This document shows, piece after piece, positions 21,187-32,285 of a stretch of 64,000 bases of DNA. Positions within the stretch are counted from its first letter, which is position 1. The number at the start of each line of letters is the position of its first letter. The translations under genes were made by a program, and so were the position numbers. Location: the NCBI RefSeq assembly GCF_905171775.1, contig NC_053499.1, forward strand, positions 146,260,751 through 146,324,750, read 5' to 3'. The stretch comes from Rana temporaria. Its lineage: Eukaryota > Chordata > Amphibia > Anura > Ranidae. The notes beneath the pieces are model-generated. The model saw only the letters and a list, made by a program, of their open reading frames with translations, was not told where the DNA came from and made no database searches.

Positions 21187-21729
21187 AGCAGAATTCCGGT
21201 AATTTTTCTTTTTTTAAAACTCACCTGTTATTTCCACCTAATCCTATATCCAATGGGATTAGTAGTGAATGTAGGTTTTGTAAAAGTTTTTTTTATATAA
21301 AAAAAAATCTCACCTTGCTGTCCCACCCAGCGCGCTCCCATCTTCGGTGTGGAAATCTGAAGCCCACTAGTATCTCCTTCTGGTATATGGCGCCACTGGA
21401 TACTCCGCATGAACCTCCCGATCTCGCGCATGCGCATAGCATACAAAGCGCGGAAAGGCAATGATACAAACGGCGAATAACCATTTACTTAATTTTTTTT
21501 CCCTTAATGCACATACCTTTTTGTGGTTTTTATACCTCCGCAGCGAGCTACGTCATGTCCACCCACCCATTGGCTCCTGGGATATGAGTGTCATCAATTC
21601 CCGGAGCCAATGGGCGGGCAAACATGACGTACCTCGCTGCAGAGGTATTAAAAGCACAGAAAAGGTATTTGCACTGCAGGAAAAGAAAAAGGGAAGTCAA
21701 AGAGTTGATAAAATGCCTGGAACTCCACT
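21187..21729. mobile_element. TTAA-flanked element, right of a tandem pair
   Basis: Flanked by TTAA at 21183-21186 and 21730-21733. Ends AGCAGAATTCCGGTAA and GCCTGGAACTCCACT. It holds a strong hairpin around 21537-21646 (GCAGCGAGCTACGTCATG facing CATGACGTACCTCGCTGC). Confidence 0.78.
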
Positions 21730-21733
21730 TTAA

Positions 21734-22015
21734 GTTGACCACACATTAGTAATTTTATTTTTCCTTCAACCCAAAAAGACTTCATTCCCCTTTGCACACA
21801 TTCGAGCTCCCTGCTGAGCCATTTTATTCTGACAGACAGGAGACTCCCCTGCCATAAAAACACACTGATCAGTTCTACCAGCTGTAGCTGGCAGCGCTGA
21901 CTGGAACAGAAATTTTCACACCGGGCAATTGTACAGAAATCAATCAACTTCCCTGCTGAACTGGCTGAATTTTAATTCATGTATGGTCAGATTTAAAATT
22001 TGATTTAATCTGAGA
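21734..22015. repeat. possible MITE, weak ends
   Basis: GTTGACCACACATTAGTA at the left faces ATGTATGGTCAGATTT at the right. The match is short, so the call is tentative. Confidence 0.35.
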
Positions 22016-23317
22016 CAAGCTATCCACCACTGTCTGCCATTCTTGTGCCCCGATCTAGTGTCATTATATCATACTCCTCTATGAGGTTGCCTATGTGAAG
22101 CAGAACTTTCCAGGTCTACCACAGAAAAAGGGTGGCGAGCAATGGCCTGGTTGAAACTTTGGGTTCCCAAAAATAGGTTCTGAGAGAACACAATGATTCC
22201 CTACCATAAAAAAGGTTTCTGACTGTAGTGAATATAACTTAGAAGTTTACCACAGCATATAAATGAAACTCAGCAGAATAAACTGGCAGCAAGGCAATAT
22301 ATGCCAATAATCAAATAGGGATGATTACTTGGGGCATCATAGTCTTAAAATTTAGCCTTGAAAACTGATAGTTCTATCCACAGTGGCTGCATTTTCACTG
22401 AATAGTGAAGTACTCAGCCTTGTGTGAATAAACCTTTAACCAAGCTCAACTTTTAGCTCTTACGTGACTACAGCAGTCAGTTCTTGTTTTCTTTAATAGA
22501 GATGATCACAGGCTCACTTAATTACCGGGGTGGGACAGGAGTAACAGCTCAAAATCTCCATAAGTCGCAAATATTTCATAGGCGATTGTTATAGTCCCAA
22601 GAAAAATTAATGGATTGGCAGTTTTTCTTCGACATTTACATATGAACCAAGCACATAAAAGGCCAGAAACATCTGTTCTAGCAGGACAGTGTGCCAAGTA
22701 ACCATGCACACAGAACAGACCCACCAAATATTTTCTCTGCATTGAAAACTTCCTTTTCACAAACCAAGGCGACAGTGCAGCCTGAGACAATTACACAAAA
22801 TATGGTTAATGAGGGAGAGAGTCATAAAAAACTGAAAGCTTTATATAATGGGGTGTGTTAGGAAAGTTAACTTGTTTGTTTCTGACAGTGAAAAGAAGAA
22901 TCCCAGGAACAAATAGGAAGTACAAACAATTCCAAAGACAAAATATTCACCAACTATTCATCCTAGCCTTCGGCATATCTGGGCAGAAGGAATTTGTTTT
23001 GTTCCAATACATCTCTGCAGTATATGCACATTTCTGCATGTATAATCCCTTTAAAAAAGATGCAGAAACATAAAAATACCTGTGAACCTGACAGACATCC
23101 AGGAAGCTCCTAATCTCCAGTTTGAGTTGACAATTTTGCCTCTGCAGCACTGAAATTCAAGAAGCATCCTGAGATATCCCCTGCAGACCACAGAGGCGTG
23201 GAGACGAGTTCTGTAGTTCAGCTGAGAAAAACTGAGCAGGACTATGTTAAAAACTCAACCAGGAATTCAGGAACTCACTGGATTTCTCACAGAGCAATGT
23301 GTGTTTTTTAATGCATG
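22016..23317. other. repeat-poor unique intronic sequence
   Basis: 1.3 kb with no recognised exon, RNA gene or transposon end. The open frames (22518-22790 and others) have no recognisable similarity. Confidence 0.35.
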
Positions 23318-24058
23318 CACTGGGGTAGATTCAAGAAGAAATTGCGCCTGTGTAACCATAGGTTACACAGCGCAATTGCTTACTTGCCCCGGCGTAACGA
23401 GTGCTCCTGATTCAGGAACCTCGTTACGCCGACTGCAGCCTAAGATCTGCGCGGCATAAGGCTCTTATGCCCGCATATCTTAGGCTGCATTATTGCGGTG
23501 GCCGCTAGGTGGCGTTCCCGTTGTGCTCAGTGTATAGTATGCAAATTGCATACTAACACCGATTTACAACGTTGCACGAGTCCTGCGTACGCAATTTACG
23601 TAGTTTACGTACGGCGGTTTTCGAGCAAGGCTGCCCCCTATTAGCAGGGGCAGCCCATGTTACGCATACCCGTCGTTCCCGCGTCGCGAAATTTGAATTT
23701 TACGTACTTTGCGTAAGTGAATCGTGAATGGCGCTGGACGCCATTCACGTTCACTTTGAAGCAAATGACGTCCTTGCAACGTCATTTGCCGCAATGCACA
23801 TCGGGAAAGTTTCCCGACGGAGCATGCGCTCTACGATCGGCGCGGGTACACGCCTAATTTAAATGATTCCCGCCCCCTATGGGATCATTTAAATTGCGTG
23901 CTCTTGCGCCGGGCATTTTGCCGGCGCGCCCGCGCAATTTACGGAGCTTCTGCTCCGTGAATCAAGGGCAGCGGAGCAAATTTGCGGGGGCGCAGGGCAA
24001 AAACCTTGCCCTGCGCCTCCGTAAATTATGCGCAATTCTACCTGAATCCGGGCCAGTG
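23318..24058. mobile_element. GC-rich 740-bp element with AGATTCAG-type ends
   Basis: Left end CACTGGGGTAGATTCAAGAA; right end CTGAATCCGGGCCAGTG. The reverse complement of the right end aligns with the left through CACTGG and GATTCA to AATTGCGC. The interior contains GTGGCCGCTAGGTGGCG (23499-23515), also present in the related element at 35444-36177. No coding capacity despite GC-rich chance frames. Confidence 0.75.
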
Positions 24059-24201
24059 TTTTTAGAGGGATAGGGAAATGTATATGTATTTTAGAGATGT
24101 ATGATGATGAATATGTTGTTAATTTTTTATAATTTTTTTCCCAGATGTACACCTAACCTTCTCTTTCCCTGTTACACCCTATCACTGTAAGTAACAGTAA
24201 G

Positions 24202-24437
24202 GCTCGGTTCACACCTACACGTTTAGTAATTTTTGCAGAAACGCACTACTGTCCATGTAACATGGTTTTCTATTGGACACGTGCAGAACGGTGCAATTTT
24301 GCCATGATTTGCATTTTTTAATCTACCCAACAACAAACCAAAGCATAAAAAATGCAAAACGCATAAAAAAAGCGTACTGCAAAAAGCACTGCAGAAAAGG
24401 ATCAAAAGCAAACTGCATAGGTGTGGATTGAAAACCC
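24202..24437. mobile_element. MITE, GGCTCGGTTCACACCTACAC type
   Basis: Left end GGCTCGGTTCACACCTACAC; right end GCATAGGTGTGGATTGAAAA. Facing TGCAAAA words lie inside. Confidence 0.65.
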
Positions 24438-24940
24438 AGTGATAGACAACTGTCCAAAAAAAATTAGAGTGCGCAATATGGAGAGAAGCAGGCATAGCAA
24501 CATGCAAATTATGAGGTTCTTGCGAGCTACCTGCTAAAAAATAAATAAAAATAAAATAACGTGATAATGACAGCTGCTGGCACTAATCACGTCTCATATA
24601 ATCGCGTAGTAACATATAAATATAAATTTGTCTCCCCAATTGTCTGCTAATAGCAGCAGTCATTTTAAAGTACCAATAGTGCAATGGTGGAAAATAAAAT
24701 AAATAACAAAGAACTAAACTGAAATGAGATGTACAAAAAATAATTGCAGTGGCATCTCTCGTGACATTTGTCACACCAACAAAATCACACCTCAAATATG
24801 CAAGAATTATATCAGCAGGTACTTATAAAAATATATGTATAATATTTATAGTGACACAAACGTGAAACATAAAGTGCTATAGTGCATACAAATTGTGAAT
24901 ATCGTGTTCATATAGGATAGGGTCAGTTCAACTTAGCGGT

Positions 24941-26044
24941 ATATGGCATAAAAAGTCCTTATCAAACATATAGTTGGGACTTCATTGATAGAAATGATCA
25001 TAAAACATGTTGCGGTGTCCACACTCAGGTGCTCCCCACCCTTAGGCAATAGCCGCTCACCTCAGAGCATGTGACCTCACATATAAGTTTGGTCAAATCA
25101 CGTGGATTAGGATTCTAGGTTAGCTGCATGACCCAGAACTGCTCAATGATGCGGTCTCCTTACACATAAACAGTAAAAAGAAACTCAATAGTGTAATATT
25201 GTTTTTTAACACAGTTTATTGTATAAAACAAAGCCCCAGTCCAGGGCACTCACATGGGTTTGGGGCGTCAGTGCACCGCTCGGTAAAATCCCTTAACACT
25301 GGGATTTGGTTGAGATCATACGTTTTTTCCCTTTCCGAGACAGACCAGCTGCCTCCTTCGCCGCCCTGTCCCCTCCCCTACACGTGTTAATACAAGGGAA
25401 ATGATGTATCTTCCTCAGTTCATAGAGCATCAAATTGAGGAAATCAGTGTAAGCAGTGGTTTAGATTAAGCATATGGACAATAGAATGTCCTCAGTCTAC
25501 AAGAAAATGGCAGACGGCCGTATATTTAACAGACAGATTCACCATCCAATCAATATCCCCCTGAGGAAGATACGGAATTTCCCTTGTATCGAAACGCGTA
25601 GGAAAGGGGACAGGACAGTGGAGGAGGCAGCAAGTCTGTCTCGGAGTGAACGAACGTATGATCTCAACCAAATACCAGTGTTTTAAGGCATTATACAGAG
25701 TGGTGCACTGATGCACCAAACCCATGCGAGTACCCTGGACTGGGGCTTTGTTTTATACAATAAACTGTGTTAAAAACAATATTACACTATGGAGTTTCAT
25801 TTTACTGTTTATATGTGAGGAGACAGCATCATTGAGCAGTTGGGGATCCTACAGCTAACTTAGAATCCTAAGGTGATTCACATGCGTAATTTGACCAAAC
25901 TTATATGTGACGTCACACGCTCTGAGGTGAGCGTCTATTGCCTAAGGGTGGGGAGCACCTGAGTGTGGACACCGCAACACGTTTTATGATCACTTCTATC
26001 AATGAAGTCACAACTATATGTTTGATAAGGACTTTTTATGCCAT
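24941..26044. repeat. 1.1-kb inverted repeat (~490-bp arms)
   Basis: The left arm begins TATGGCATAAAAAGTCCTTA and the right arm ends TAAGGACTTTTTATGCCATA. The arms pair through CGGTGTCCACACTCAGGTGC / GCACCTGAGTGTGGACACCG and ACAGTTTATTGTATAAAACA / TTTTATACAATAAACTGTGT, down to a spacer of roughly 130 bp around 25430-25561. The right arm contains ATCGAAACGCGTAGGAAAG and an AATAAA. Element class unknown. Confidence 0.88.
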
Positions 26045-27116
26045 ACACGCCAATGGCTTAGTGCTAACCTTAACATAATCCCCTCAGTGATGCAGCCATT
26101 TGTTTAAATGCTGCAGTTAGATGGTGTCAGCTTACAAACAGCCAAACTACGCTTTGAGGCAGTGTGACTTAATTTTATATGCAATTGTGTGCAATTAAGT
26201 CGGTTGGTTTTAATCTTCATGTAAGAAGCAGAACTGGTTTTAGGTTTTCTTTACTGGTTAGCAGGACTGGAGGATATTTGGGTTGTTTATCTTCTGCAAA
26301 TGGCGCCATTCACACGTACCTTTCTTCTGCCAAATCTAAATTGATTGAGTGGCTTCCACTTTTTGGTTCGTGAAAGGTACAGAATGATTTGTCTCTCCTC
26401 CATATGCCTCCGGTAATCACACTTAATTTATTGACAATGCCAATGGAGTGGAATAAACAATGGTTTTTACCCATTTAGAAACTTCAAAGGACAGCAACAG
26501 GAAAGTAAAAAGAAAGAAAAAAAACGTTTTTATCATGAATTCGGCAACTACAATAGATGTTTATACAAGTGTAACATTAAGGCCTGCGTGTTGCAGACAT
26601 TCACTGTATTTGAAGATGTTTTTTTTTTTAAAGAAACGTTACACTAAATACATTACTTATTATGTATGGCAGAAAATGCCAATTAAATCTCTTGTAATAT
26701 TAGTGTACAGCTAACTGTATTTTATAGCCATGTATTTGAACGAAAACTGTTTTACGTGATGCAGAAACAAATTTTTGGAGGGCCGTCTCCATATTCTGTA
26801 ACGTGTTCAGTACAGTATACAACGAAGATTAATTGAAAGGCCACATAGAAAGGTATGGTAAAGTTTGCTATCAGACAAACTGATGAGGTCATGTAGTGAT
26901 TTTACGCATATTACATCACAACCACAAACAAAAAGGATCTCCATAGAATAGAGGTAACACTTGCCTGAACGACTGTTCTTGATGAGAATCTCACATTTTA
27001 GAATGAACACAGGACCATGCCGCTTGAGAGGACCAGTCATATGAGCTCTCTATTCAAAATTATTCATTGCCAGAGCACTAGGACCCATTTCAATCCTTGG
27101 CCAATGCTCATAAAAG
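26045..27116. other. repeat-poor unique intronic sequence
   Basis: No exon, RNA gene or transposon end recognised. Weak open frames only. Confidence 0.35.
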
Positions 27117-27124
27117 GTTTAGAC

Positions 27125-27595
27125 CAGGGGTCTCTAATCTTTTTAAACAAAGGAACAGTTTACTATCCTTCACATTTTAAGGGGGTTGGACTGTGGCTAG
27201 TGGGAGTAGAAAATGTACTTGGGTCAGTGGGAGTAAACAATGCTCTATATTTGGTATTACGGGGAGGAATAGTGGCCCATCATTGGTGTGATTGGCAGGA
27301 GTAGTGCCCCATCATTTGGGTCAGTGTGAGGAATAGTGCCCCATCATTGGCGTCAGTGTAAGGAATGGTGCCCCATCATTTGCGTCAGTGTAAGGAATAG
27401 TGCCCATCCTTGGTGTCAGTAAAAGGAAGTAGTGCCCCAATGTTTGTGTCAGTAGAAGGAATAGTATCCCATCATTGGTGTCAGTGGGAGGAATAGTGCT
27501 TCATCTTGGTGTCAGTGAGAGGAATAGTGCCCCAATAGCCAGATTAAGGCAAGCAAAGGGTATCTAGCCTCCAGGCCGCAGTTTGGAAGCCACTG
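27125..27595. mobile_element. hAT element carrying 32-bp tandem repeats
   Basis: Ends CAGGGGTCTCTAATC and GTTTGGAAGCCACTG, flanked by an exact 8-bp duplication GTTTAGAC (27117-27124 and 27596-27603). The interior is a 32-bp minisatellite that is the reverse complement of the one at 9430-9650. Non-autonomous. Confidence 0.9.
27240..27545. repeat. 32-bp minisatellite inside hAT
   Basis: Units of the form GGAATAGTGCCCCATCATTG then GTGTCAGTGTGA, about nine diverged copies. Same unit as 9430-9650 on the opposite strand. Confidence 0.85.
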
Positions 27596-27673
27596 GTTTA
27601 GACTACAGTACATTGGTCCTTTTCTCTTCTCTGCAGCAACAAGATGAGTGAAAACCACCATCTTCGCCTAACC

Positions 27674-28609
27674 CAGTGCTTCTCAATTATTTTCTGTCAT
27701 GCTCCCCCTAGGAAGAAGAAAACATTTCGCGCCCCCCCCCCGCAACTGTAAATGGTATCATTTGTCTATAAAATTGTTATAAGTACACCTCTGCATAACA
27801 CTGTATCCACATATCCCCCCACACAGTATTGCCCTTCTTCACATATCCCCCCACACACAGTATTGCCCTTCTTCACATATCCCCCCCCCCCACACAGTAT
27901 TGCCCCATCACATATCCCCCCCCCACACAGTATTGCCCTTCTTCACATATCCCCCCCCCCCACACAGTATTGCCCTTCTTCACATATCCCCCCACACACA
28001 GTATTGCCCTTCTTCACATATCCCCCCCCACACAGTATTGCCCCATCACATATCCCCCCCACACAGTATTGCCCCCTTTACATGACCCCATGACATACCC
28101 CCCCCCCACAAAGTATTGCCCCCTTTACATGACCCCCATCACATATCCTGCACACAGTTTCCCCCATCACATAACCCCCCTTTTCCCCCCACAGCACAGC
28201 CCCCACTCCTAGTCCTTAACACTTCCATATATTTTTCCTCCCTTCCTCCCTCTCCACTCCTACCTGTAACTTTTCAGCGCGGAGAGCAGGAGGCGGGACA
28301 TTCGTCAAGTGAAGCCGCAGCAGCACTGGGCGGGGCGGGGAGACTTTTGGGCGAACTGGTGATTGGCTGCTAGGACCGCCTCCTAGCAGCCAATCACCTG
28401 CCGTCCAACATGACAGGCTGCTACCTCTCTGGTCCCGTCCCCCAGTTCAAAAATGTCCCGCCTCCCGCCGTACGCTCCTCTAACTAGCGGAGAAAGCTGG
28501 GGACAGAAGCGGATACTAAATGGCGCGATCGCCGCGGTCCGGAACGAGCCCCCCTTTATGGAGCCTCGGGCCCCCCTGGGGGGCGCGCCCCACTATTTGA
28601 GAAGCACTG
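27674..28609. mobile_element. 936-bp hAT element, CAGTGCTTCTCAA ends
   Basis: Ends CAGTGCTTCTCAATTATTTT and CTATTTGAGAAGCACTG, with an exact 8-bp duplication GCCTAACC (27666-27673 and 28610-28617). It contains a C-rich minisatellite and, at 28358-28398, a perfect hairpin with 18-bp arms (GGTGATTGGCTGCTAGGA) and a 5-nt loop. Proline-rich frames across it are artefacts of the repeat. Confidence 0.92.
27795..28150. repeat. C-rich minisatellite, ~30-35 bp unit
   Basis: About ten copies of CACACAGTATTGCCCTTCTT preceded by ACATATCCCCCC, with variable C-run length. Confidence 0.88.
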
Positions 28610-28617
28610 GCCTAACC

Positions 28618-29297
28618 TAACTGCTCCTTATACCACCTAGGGGAGCAAAAACAGCTTGATTACCCTAACCAGTGCTCGGGATAAGGAAAATGGCTTATGA
28701 TTGGGTTGTCTATGGCCACCATTACAAGGCATGAGTCAGTGAATGACAAGTTTGGAAGGGCTGCAACACTTTCAAATTAGGAACAAATTAGTGGTCACAT
28801 CCTGTCAGCTTTCATATAATCAACTTCCTGTGTTATTATCACACTTGTAAGTATAAAAACAGTGATTAAGCTGATAAGAGGCTTTAGAAACGTATTAATA
28901 ACACTGATTTTACACTTCTTGAACAAACAATCAAACGTCTGGCCCTTTCGAGCCCTCTGACAGATCATGCTTTCTTTGTGAAAGGAAAACAAAGAGAAAA
29001 GCTATTTTCTCTATGAGAAAATCACTCAGTCTCTGACATGGCTCCCAAAGAACAACAAACGCTGGGAAGGTCTGTGCGCCGGGCATCAACAGGCCTGCAA
29101 ATGACAAGGGCTTGTTCAGAGTAACTGGAATTTCCCATGCCTTATTGAAACAATCTTTAGAAAACTTCAAAGGCTCATCTAAATGGAAAAGGCCCAGAGC
29201 ACTGGAACTTGTGCTTCGCCACAAGTTATGCAGAGTCAAAGCTCGCCTGGCTTCAGTACAACGACCGGCATCAATTCTGCAACTTCAAGTATGCAAC
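28618..29297. other. repeat-poor unique intronic sequence
   Basis: No recognised repeat. 28920-29240 is balanced in composition and contains AACAAAG words. It could be conserved non-coding DNA but is not testable here. Confidence 0.3.
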
Positions 29298-29301
29298 TTA
29301 A

Positions 29302-30201
29302 AGTAGAACTAAAGGCTTTTGTTTTCTTCTTCTTCTTCTTCTTCTTCTTCTTCTTCATAGAGTAAGAGGGTGGGGGTGGTTATAACCCCCGTGATCTGTT
29401 TTCCTTTGGGGAGATTTCCCTTCACTTCCTGTTTCATAGACAAAACAGGACTTAAAGCGGGGTTCCGGCCACAATTTCACTTTTTAAATATAAATACCCC
29501 TGTAATACACAAGCTTAATGAATTCTAGTAAAGTTAGTCTGTAAACTAAGGTCTGTTTTGTTAGGTTGTTACAGCATTTAGACACTTTATAAAATAGAAA
29601 TTGACTGGGGCCATCTTAAGTGTGTGCATCATGAAGCCAGACTGTATGACTTCCTGGATTTCAGCCTTGCAAAATCTCGCACATGCTCAGTGCTGCACAA
29701 GCAGTGTCAAATCAGGTTTCAGCACCTGTGCTGTCCAAGTCACATGATTCTTTGAGACTGGGGAATGCACAGACTCCTGGAAAGTTACACCCACTACATT
29801 CCCAGGAGTCTAGGAGGTTAGGAAGCATTAAGCACCTAGGTGTGGGAAGATTAACTATTCTGCCTAGCAACAACAATTTGAAGGCATCTAAAAAAAAATT
29901 TTTTTTCGTAAAGGACTAATGACATTTTTTTAAAACTACTGATGTAATGTTATATTTATGGGTGGAACTCCACTTTAAGAGGAAATGGTGAGGGAATCCC
30001 TTGTTGTCCCCACTGGAAGATTTCCCAACTAATGTTCTAGTGAGAACTTCTTTCACTTTCAGTGATAATAGTAAATGGTCAGATTAAGAGGGTGAATCTC
30101 CTTAACGGGGGGGGCACAGGCAGCAATACAAACCTGGTAGGTGTTTCAAACCCTCTCCAATCTATCCAAAACAAAAATAAAAGTTTGACTTTAGGCATAC
30201 T
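29302..30201. mobile_element. TTAA-flanked element, split by a second TTAA element
   Basis: Flanked by TTAA at 29298-29301 and 30202-30205. Ends AGTAGAACTAAAGGC and GACTTTAGGCATACT resemble the unsplit copy at 57299-57661. Interior text TTCACTTCCTGTTTCATAG is shared with that copy. Contains a (TTC)n run at about 29327-29356. Interrupted by 29456-29974. Confidence 0.82.
29456..29974. mobile_element. nested TTAA element, AGCGGGGTTCC family
   Basis: Flanked by TTAA at 29452-29455 and 29975-29978. Ends AGCGGGGTTCCGGCC and GGGTGGAACTCCACT. It lies inside the 29302-30201 element. Non-coding. Confidence 0.82.
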
Positions 30202-30205
30202 TTAA

Positions 30206-30818
30206 AACAAAACCATCTTGCAAAAGCTGGGCCAGCTAGTCTCATTTCTGTACTTACCACCTTAGACAGGCCTGCCATGTTTTCTATAGGGAGAATCTCC
30301 AGGAAGTAGACATCCTAGCAGTGTTAAAAAGTTTCAATAAGAAAGACTTATATTTATTTTCCTAATGTGCATGTTTGTGATTGATATCAGAAAATATGAA
30401 CGGTTCACACAGAGCTTGACCCAATACAAAGATATTTCCAAGTACTGATCAGACCGCGATAAAAGCATTGAGATTTCTGAAAATGCTCACGATTTCTTGT
30501 TTCATTTGTACTGCTGAAAAATAAAGACGCAGTTCAAAACGTACTTTCTCACCAATTCTTGGTCACGGCAAGTGCCACCAGGGATAAATAATGTCTTCCA
30601 GTTGTTGAGATTTTTGGCAGAAAGAAATCATCTGAATCCTGTTTGGAGAAGGTGGTTATGGAGCTAGTAATGCGCAGTCCATAACAAGTTTTGTTTGCAC
30701 AGAAAACACACAAGTTTGGCAGGTGAAATCATTTTTTTTTTCCATCTCCATTGAATGAGCTTGAGAATACAGTCCTTACATTCAAGCATCGGGCCTACTT
30801 TTTACAAACTATGGGGGC
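30206..30818. other. intronic sequence, no gene seen
   Basis: No recognised exon or repeat end. Confidence 0.4.
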
Positions 30819-31260
30819 TGTAACGGATCCCAGTGGCACTCCGCTTAAGTGCTTCTGTCAGTAAACTACTTCCCCCAACCTGGATCCTCAGATATCATAT
30901 ATTACAGCCATATATTGTAACCAAAAACCAGACAAGACTAGCTTAGTTACAAACTGAACATGCAACTGTTTATTGAAACACATGTACCAACAGATATCCA
31001 CTCAGGGACAATGCCCCCTTCCTTTGGATTCAGGGTGGGGTAAACTGTCCAATCAGCAATAAGGAACACTCAGGTATTCAAGATTTGAACAATGTTGGAG
31101 AAATGCCCCCCTCTCCTCTCTGCCCTGCCCCCAGTTTACATGCTAGGAACACAAATACAAATTTCCATCCCATAATACATTTCTCACAAGGCAGACACAA
31201 ACAAAAGATGGAATACAACCCAACCCCAAATGACCCAGCAAACAGTCCACAACAGTATGA
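30819..31260 (-). mobile_element. possible LTR fragment
   Basis: Begins TGTAACGGATCC on the plus strand, which would be a 3' end in CA on the minus strand. A minus-strand AATAAA lies near 30975, a layout like the LTR at 80-668. No opposite end or target duplication was found, so this is tentative. Confidence 0.3.
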
Positions 31261-31261
31261 G

Positions 31262-31290
31262 ACAATATATATATATATATATACATACAC
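31262..31290. repeat. (TA)n microsatellite, left part
   Basis: TA/CA-rich run adjoining the element at 31291. A matching TA/CA run continues at 32227-32285, so the element probably sits inside one microsatellite. Confidence 0.7.
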
Positions 31291-32224
31291 ACCGTATTTT
31301 TTCGGCGTATAAGACAACTTTCTGGATGCAATAAAATCGGGGGTCGTCTTATACGCCGGGTACGGTCTCCGTGCTGCTGCGAGCGTCAATGATTTAAAAG
31401 ACGCTCCTTCTCGTCAGTGTGTTCTGTGATAGGCGGAACACAAATCTTCCCAGCAGCGCCTCTGTTCTGTGTTCCTCCTATCACAGATGCCTTCTCATCC
31501 TCGGACGAGATGAGAAGACGTCCGTGATAGGCGGAACACAGAACAGAGGCGCTGCTGGGAAGCTTTGTGTTCCGCCTAACACAGGACAGTCTGAGGAGAA
31601 GGCGTGTCTTTTAAATCATTGACGCTCGCAGCACGGAGACTGTCACCGCACCGCACCGCCTGCTATTCAGAAAAAAGAGTGAGTAAATGCACCGTTTGCA
31701 CTGATGGCACAGAGAGGGGGCAAGTGATGGCACAGAGAGGGGGCAAGTGATGGCACAGAGAGGGGGCAAGTGATGGCACAGAAAGAGGGCAAGTGATGGC
31801 ATAGAGAGGGGGCTAGTGATGGCACAGAGAGGGGGCAAGTGATGGCACAGAGAGGGGGCAAGTGATGGCACAGTGAGTGGCAAGTGATGTAATGGCACAG
31901 TGAGGAATGTAATGTAATGGAACAGTGAGGAATGTAATGTAATGGCACAGTGAGGAATGTAATGTAATGGCACAGTGAGGAATGTAATGTAATGGCACAG
32001 TGAGGAATGTAATGTAATGGCACAGTGAGGAATGTAATGTAATGGCACAGTGAGATTTGAAAAAGCCTGTTTCTGTCAGCGGTTCTGGCTACCCCTCAGC
32101 TTCCAGAAAGACTAGTAAGAAGGGGGTAGTCTTATACAGTGAGTATATCCCAAAACCAACATTTTTCTTGGAAAATTAGGGGGTCGTCTTATACGCCCAG
32201 TCGTCTTATACGCCGGAAAATACG

Positions 32225-32226
<2 letters not shown>
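31291..32226. mobile_element. 936-bp element, ACCGTATTTT...CGGCGTATAAGAC ends
   Basis: Ends ACCGTATTTTTTCGGCGTAT and ATACGCCGGAAAATACGGT are inverted repeats, with GTCGTCTTATACG subterminal copies. The left part is a large palindrome (about 31368-31640, centre near 31504). The right part is two minisatellites. Proline- and histidine-rich frames on the minus strand are repeat artefacts. Ends resemble the CCGTATTTATC family (13177, 19310). Confidence 0.8.
31702..32055. repeat. two adjoining minisatellites
   Basis: A 23-bp unit GTGATGGCACAGAGAGGGGG (about 8 copies, 31702-31885) is followed by a 25-bp unit CACAGTGAGGAATGTAATGT (about 6-7 copies, 31888-32055). The two units share a GGCACAG word, so the second may derive from the first. 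Confidence 0.88.
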
Positions 32227-32272
<46 letters not shown>

Positions 32273-32285
32273 ACACACACACACA
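32227..32285. repeat. (TA)n-(CA)n microsatellite
   Basis: About 20 TA repeats followed by CA repeats. Confidence 0.95.

Noticed and set aside
24941..26044. Possible paired LTRs of a short retroelement
   Set aside because: The arms are inverted, not direct, so it cannot be a normal LTR element; kept as an inverted repeat of unknown class.
27752..28212. Proline/histidine-rich repetitive protein frames in all three plus frames
   Set aside because: All frames are open because the DNA is a C-rich minisatellite without stop words; it sits within a hAT element.
28358..28398. Rho-independent terminator
   Set aside because: A strong hairpin, but in a vertebrate transposon and without a T-run; bacterial terminator logic does not apply.
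30819..31260. Full solo LTR
   Set aside because: Only one plausible end; no duplication or second terminus, so reported only as a possible fragment.
31611..32048. Repetitive 145-codon minus frame
   Set aside because: Direct translation of the 23- and 25-bp minisatellites; three overlapping frames give the same kind of repeat.
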